From Conus ventricosus (lineage: Eukaryota > Mollusca > Gastropoda > Neogastropoda > Conidae), in NCBI GenBank assembly GCA_018398815.1, contig CM031610.1:35983914-36047913 (forward strand): a stretch of DNA of 64,000 nucleotides, written 5' to 3'. This document shows, piece after piece, positions 59,566-64,000 of the stretch. How positions within the stretch are numbered: the first letter of the stretch is position 1; each line of letters opens with the position of its first letter. The position numbers and the translations under genes are program-made. The notes beneath the pieces were generated by a model, which saw only the letters and a program-made list of their open reading frames with translations, was not told the origin of the DNA and ran no database searches.

Positions 59566-60060
59566 TCAGCTCCGAAGGGTCACGCCCAAGCCGGGTGCCT
59601 CAGACTGATCAGCTGGGTGTCTGGAAGCGGCATCGGGGCCCAGGTTCTTCTTGCCTGACACGTACACCACTTCAAATCGGTATGGTAGGGTTTTCTCTTT
59701 AAGGTTTAAGAGACGTCTTTTGTGGATGTCTGCAAGAGATCGATCATTCAAGATTTGTAGAAGCGGTTTGTGGTCCGTGGCAACAAAGAGGTCAGTGCAC
59801 CCTAAGATGTAGTAACGTGTCTGGTGGAGGGCATATGCGACTGCTAGCGCCTCGCCTTCAATGGGGAGCATAGCGGCTCTCAGCAGGTGTGGTGAATCTG
59901 CTGCCGACCAGACACAGCTTCCATCCATCACGACAGCATTTCGGGGTGGTAGGCGCACAAGAGCAGTGTTTTTGGAGTAGGAAGAAGCCAATGCCATTCA
60001 TTGGACCAGTCTGTGGCGAGGCAGGTGGGGCGTGAGGGGTCAAAGAGTCTCACTCCTTCC
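59566..60060 (-). pseudogene. pol: Gypsy RNase H domain
   Basis: Follows RT. It reads CLATDWSNEW (first Asp), then after a frame change AVVMDGSCVWSAADSP, IEGEALAVAYALHQTRYYI (Glu), FVATDHKPLLQIL (Asp) and KKNLGPDAASRHP (terminal Asp with AxSR). All four catalytic carboxylates are present in separate frames. It degrades RNA in RNA-DNA hybrids during replication. Confidence 0.82.
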
Positions 60061-60061
60061 T

Positions 60062-61240
60062 TCATCTCGTTGATGATGACCTCCTTGGACTTCTGGAAGA
60101 GCCGACCCAGTTCCTCCGTCCATCGAAATGGGGTGAAGGCCTCAGCAAGTGGCGAAAGGGTTTCATCTGTTTCGCCATCGAGAAGGCATAAGCTCCTTGG
60201 TTCACCAAGCCAAACCACCCTCTGGCGCCTGAAATGTCTGAGGGGGTGGGGTAGTTGCGAATGGCGTCAAGGAACTTGGGGCTTGGGCAGATGTTTGTGG
60301 AGGTGATAGTGAGCCCTGCAAATTGCACAGTGTCTTGGGCAAACTGAAATTTCTTGGGATTGAGTGTGATCCCATTGCAAGCACACAGGTCTAGCCAGCT
60401 GCAAGCTTGGATGAAAGCAGACTCAATGTCGGTGACCACATGCAGGTATCATCCACACATTTGACCTTGTCAGGGAAGTCGGCTATGATGGCATCAAAAC
60501 GCTGCGTGTAGCCATCGCGCTGGCAAGGAAGCCTTGGGGTGCAACTTTGTAACGGAAACGACCCCATGGAGTGATGAAGGTGGTGATATGGCGGTCCTCT
60601 GCCCGAATGGGGATTGAGTGGTACCCATTCCATGCATCTGTGACAGTCTTTATGGTGCCTTGTGGACGCGGTCGGCGAGATTAAATGGGGTAGGAACATG
60701 ATGAGTTTGCCGAACAGACTGACGGTTTTGGGGTTGGAGGTCCACTGTGCGCCGTGGAGAGCCACCCGCTTTGGCAGTCACAACCATCCGTGAGCACCAA
60801 GTAACAGGGGTATTGGGGTCAACACGTTCAAGGACGCCTAAGCGCACATCTCGTTCCAGGTCTGCCTTCACCTGGTCTTGCCAATGGATGGGGACAAGAG
60901 CAGGTTTGTGGATGGCGACAGGCTTGGCATCGGGATTGACGTGGAGCTCCAAGGGTTCACCTGACATGAGGGGAAGGGGCTGATGTTCACAAGTGTTGAA
61001 GGTCGTTGCAGCATAATAATCCAGGAGCCACTGTTTAAGGGCCTCTACATCGTCTTTCGTGGCGGATAGGCCGGGGGGGAGCTGTGTGGGCTTGGGTGGT
61101 GGTGTACTACTGCGCTTTGGGCAGGAGCATGTTGTCTCAACTGTCTCTGATGAGGTTGCCATGCAGCGTGGGCTTGGCTCTGGAACAGGGAATGTGGGGA
61201 GTATAACGCCAAGCGCAGACAATGCTTCCCTACAGAGGAA
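60062..61240 (-). pseudogene. pol: Gypsy reverse transcriptase
   Basis: Ordered motifs on the minus strand are PVTWCSRMVVTAKAGGSPRR, TVDLQPQNRQSVRQTHHVPT, YHSIPI/GRGPPYHHLHH region (out of frame), DGYTQRFDAIIADFPDK, KCVDDTCMW (catalytic box, CVDD in place of the usual Y/FVDD) and NGITLNPKKFQFAQDTVQFA then GLTITSTNICPSPKF. Frame breaks occur near 60650 and 60400. It copies element RNA to DNA in the cytoplasmic particle. Confidence 0.85.
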
Positions 61241-61339
61241 TGCCTTGGAGATCTGTTTGGAGACATAGCATAATTGTTTTGAGACGACAGCAGAGCCCGT
61301 CACATCGCAAGCTGTGATGGAGACAACAATAGCACCCAG

Positions 61340-61700
61340 GACTCCTAGATCCTGATCATTTAGCACCCTTCATCTTGAGTGTCACAGGGATCAGGTCACT
61401 GTCCTCAATGCCTAGTATGCGGGCAACTGACAAGGGGATGACAGTTTCTCTGGCAACCCGTATCTGCACCATGGATATGTTGGCAGACTTGAGTCTATGA
61501 GGGGTTTGTAAGGGGCTCCCGAACGCAGCATGTTCTTCTGGCAGCACGGACATTTGCACCGGCAGCATGGGGTGGGGTTTGGATGGACGGGCTATCCATG
61601 GCCATTGAAGACGTGATGATCTAGACAGATGGGGTTTCGTGATCTCGATGTGTTCAATGTCGTTGTTGAAGAGCTGCAGTTGCTGGAGGCCATGCATAGC
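61340..61700 (-). pseudogene. pol: Gypsy aspartic protease region
   Basis: The active-site segment reads ADTGCQ in one frame (about 61470-61450) and, after one extra A, continues as VIPLSVARILGIEDSDLIPV then TLKMKGA. The downstream frame resumes with LGVLGAIVVSITACD, the flap-like segment, and ISKAFLCREALSALGV, conserved in this protease type. A stop near 61362 divides it. The protease would cut the Gag-Pol precursor. Confidence 0.75.
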
Positions 61701-61739
61701 TGGTCAAACATGAAAGCGTTGTCATTGAAGTCGGGCCCT

Positions 61740-62119
61740 TGTGATGGCCTCGAGTCCTTTAGGTGGTGATTTGAAGTCCGGCTTTCTGCCCCCCCCACGA
61801 GGGCACACTCTGGAGGTTCTGTCTCTATGACCCCAGGTGCCACAGCTGGAGCATTTGCTGCAGGATTTAGTGAAGTGACCCTTTACAGCACATTTGCCGC
61901 ATATGAATGTCCAGGCTCACAGAGTTTTGATCTTGTGTGGCGATCATTTTTTGGCCCGTGTCCGGGACCGCCACATGCCCAACATGGTCGGTGGAGTGAT
62001 GGTCTTGATGAGGTGGCAGCATGTTCTTTGTCACCAATTGCTGCTATGGCACCTCCAACTGCGCTTCTCGTTGCTTTGCCTTCCTCTTTCTGCGCCACAT
62101 AGCTGACAATCTCATCCAA
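61740..62119 (-). pseudogene. gag: Gypsy gag zinc-knuckle region
   Basis: The nucleic-acid-binding end of Gag. PCWACGGPGHGPKNDRHTRS then KLC gives a first CxxC...H...C knuckle. After a frame change near 61900, CAVKGHFTKSCSKC and SSCGTWGHRDRTSRVC give further CCHC-type clusters, followed by a run of G encoding GGGRKPDF. A frame break separates the knuckles. Confidence 0.8.
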
Positions 62120-62750
62120 GTCCTATCAGTTTTGGGGTCCCAAGGAGGTCAGACAAGATTTCAGGATCAGCAATGCCGCGAATGAGGTGGTCTTTGATGA
62201 TCTCATCGCTATAGTCAAAGACATGGTCGCAGTCCCGTTCTCGACATGGTGCGGTGTACTGGCACAGGGATGCTTGACCTCTGAGTCGGGCAAGGAATGT
62301 CCGGATTCCTGTGCCTGGCGACTGGGTCATTTTACTGAGACGTATGCGATGGACTAGAGTGCTCTCATCCTCACAGCAAGCCGTTTGATTGCGGCCAAGA
62401 GGTCAGCTTCTGCCATATCTGCGACGTTGCCACGAATATCACGCATGAGGTCAGTGCGCAAATCCGAGTCACAGCAGTAGAACAGCGCTGTGGCAATCAT
62501 GGCATCACTGATAGCCATGCCAACTTTGTACATACTCCATTGTCGGGTTGAAAGCAGACCACTGATCAGGATCACAGCCGGCGGCTATTGAGGGCGGTTC
62601 TAGCTTCAGCTTAGGTTGTGGATTTGGTCGGGTTGGGTCTGGGGCGGTGTGCACTGTGGCGTTGTGCATCTGCAGAGCCGTGTTAAGTGCCGCCGCAAAG
62701 GCCTCTCCAAGGTCTTGAGATTCCCAGTCACACCCTTCAAACTGGGGCAT
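62115..62750 (-). pseudogene. gag: Gypsy gag, N-terminal and capsid-like part (frames broken)
   Basis: The start is probably the ATG at 62750-62748, about 90 bp after the LTR, opening MPQFEGCDW. A proline-rich linker (NPQPKLKLEPP) is followed by a segment with MISDAMI/ATALFYCCDSDLRTDLMRD and a later one with SPGTGIRTFLARLRGQASLC and IIKDHLIRGIADPEI, as in Gag proteins of mollusc and cnidarian Gypsy elements. Two frame changes lie near 62575-62505 and 62350. It would form the particle around element RNA. Confidence 0.75.
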
Positions 62751-62763
62751 TGTAAACGTGGCA

Positions 62764-62822
62764 TGTTGGTGATGCAGAGCTAGAGTGAGATCGCAGGTGA
62801 TGCAGAGCTAGAATGAGATCAA
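62764..62822. repeat. Direct duplication in the Gypsy leader, about 29 bp x 2
   Basis: GGTGATGCAGAGCTAGAGTG then AGATC is repeated once between the 5' LTR and gag. Confidence 0.85.
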
Positions 62823-62841
62823 GTCGAGACAGTGGCCGTCA

Positions 62842-62931
62842 TAAAGATGATTGTAGTCACCTTCCTCGGAGTCATAGGATGACGGCTACTGTATCTGAAA
62901 TATGGACACACTACCACAGGGTTACTATCTA
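62842..62931 (-). repeat. Gypsy 5' LTR (90 bp)
   Basis: Partner of the 3' LTR. It begins TAGATAGTAACCC in element orientation and is followed by TGACGGCCACTGTCTCGAC, the place for a tRNA primer-binding site, though a canonical TGG start is absent. Confidence 0.9.
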
Positions 62932-64000
62932 AACGGGACCCGCGGGATGTTTAGACAAGTCATGCCTGCTTACTTCCTCAGCGTAGGAAAGTGTCTGGAA
63001 CCGAACGGGACCCGCGGGATGTTTAGACAAGTCCTGCCTGCTTACTTCCTCAGCGTGGGAAAGTGTCTGGAACCGAACGGGACCCGCCCGGGGTGTTTAG
63101 ATAAGTCATGCCTGCTTACTTCCTCAGTGTGGGAAAGTGTCTGGAACCGAACGGGACCCGCGGGATGTTTAGATAAGTCATGCCTGCTCACTTCCTCAGC
63201 GTGGGAAAGTGTCTGGAACCGAACGGGACCCGCGGTATGTTAGATAAGTCATGCCTGCTTACTTCCTCAGCGTGGGAAAGTGTCTGGAACCGAACGGGAC
63301 CCGCGGGATGTTTAGATAAGTCTGCTGCTCACTTCCTCAGCGTGGGAAAGTGTCTGGAACCGAACGGGACCCGCGGGATGTTTAGATAAGTCATGCCTGC
63401 TTACTTCCTCAGCGTGGGAAAGTGTCTGGAACCGAACGGGACCCGCGGGATGTTTAGATAAGTCATGCCTGCTCACTTCCTCAGCGTGGGAAAGTGTCTG
63501 GAACCGAACGGGACCCGCGGGATGTTTAAAATAAGTCCTGCCTGCTCACTTCCTCATGTGTGGGAAAGTGTCTGGAACCGAATGGGATCCCGCGGGATGT
63601 TTAGATAAGTCATGCCTGCTTACTTCCTCAGTGTGGGAAAGTGTCTGGAACCGACGGGACCCGCTGGATGTTTAGATAAGTCATGCCTGCTCACTTCCTC
63701 AGTGTGGGAAAGTGTCTGGAACCGAACGGGACCCGCGGGATGTTTTGATAAGTCATGCCTGCTTACTTCCTCAGTGTGGGAAAGTGTCTGGAAACCGAAC
63801 GGGACCGCGGGATGTTCAGACAAGTCCTGCTGCTTACTTCCTCAGTGTGGGAAAGTGTCTGGAACCGAACGGGACCCGCGGGATGTTTAGATAAGTCCTG
63901 CCTGCTTACTTCCTCAGTGTGGGAAAGTGTCTGGAACCGAACGGGACCCGCGGGATGTTTAGATATGTCATGCCTTCTTACTTCCTCAGTGTGGGAAAGT
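62932..64000 (+). repeat. 72-bp tandem array, continued, about 15 copies to window edge
   Basis: The array resumes with AACGGGACCC exactly at the register lost at 57545. In this part GATAAG and AGTGTG variants prevail, with TGCTCACTTCC in place of TGCTTACTTCC in several units. It runs off the right edge, so total length is unknown. Confidence 0.97.

Larger units (their letters stand above)
57546..62931 (-). mobile_element. Ty3/Gypsy LTR retrotransposon with 90-bp LTRs, inserted in the 72-bp array
   Basis: 5386 bp bounded by near-identical direct repeats (57546-57635 and 62842-62931) and a 5-bp target duplication. In its own minus-strand direction: LTR, leader with a short duplication, gag with zinc knuckles, protease, reverse transcriptase, RNase H, integrase, purine tract, LTR. 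RT before integrase defines Ty3/Gypsy. No envelope gene is visible. LTRs differ by only about one base in an A-run, so insertion is recent. Scattered single-base indels split the ORFs. Because the LTRs are almost identical, at least part of these may be sequence error rather than decay. Confidence 0.93.

Noticed and set aside
59101..59658. 185-codon plus-strand ORF and others opposite the Gypsy pol
   Set aside because: Antisense shadows of the integrase and RNase H coding sequence.

Overview
The window is animal nuclear DNA, most likely from a mollusc and probably a gastropod. Spliced genes match animal EED and NUS1. The SINE bodies and tails resemble ones I remember from gastropods. The LINEs are of Tx1/L1-like and RTE type, and (CA)n/(CT)n microsatellites and poly-C/poly-G runs are abundant. 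There is no bacterial-style gene organisation. The species cannot be named from the sequence.

Layout. 1-2900: 5' part of an inactive Tx1/L1-like LINE on the minus strand, running off the left edge. 2900-6930: no gene seen; a tRNA-derived SINE remnant and a (CT)n/(CA)n block. 6938-11962: a DNA-transposon-like element with inverted arms of about 0.9 kb around a decayed minus-strand gene of a family I know only as uncharacterised invertebrate proteins. 11963-25900: AT-rich non-coding DNA with small repeats, a near-perfect palindrome carrying two inverted hammerhead-like motifs, and SINE/LINE tails. 25928-39464: NUS1 (Nogo-B receptor, the cis-prenyltransferase partner) on the minus strand in five recognisable exons; its introns hold a 37-bp minisatellite, poly-C/G tracts, a 27-bp minisatellite, a second hammerhead-like motif and a piggyBac-like deletion derivative. 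39465-44890: intergenic/5' region with a SINE and tandem repeats. 44891-52688: EED (Polycomb PRC2 WD40 subunit) on the plus strand, five consecutive exons covering the N-terminal half; an RTE LINE fragment and (CA)n/(GT)n tracts lie in its introns. 53668-64000: an array of a 72-bp tandem repeat (roughly 54 plus 15 or more units), split by a 5.39-kb Ty3/Gypsy element (57546-62931) with unusually short 90-bp LTRs and a 5-bp target duplication.

NUS1 and EED point away from each other. The remaining EED exons should lie past the right edge if the gene is complete, which would put the array and Gypsy element inside an EED intron. Both host genes and the Gypsy ORFs show repeated single-base indels that break frame while splice sites and encoded residues stay conserved. 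This fits uncorrected long-read assembly error better than gene death, but the sequence alone cannot settle it.
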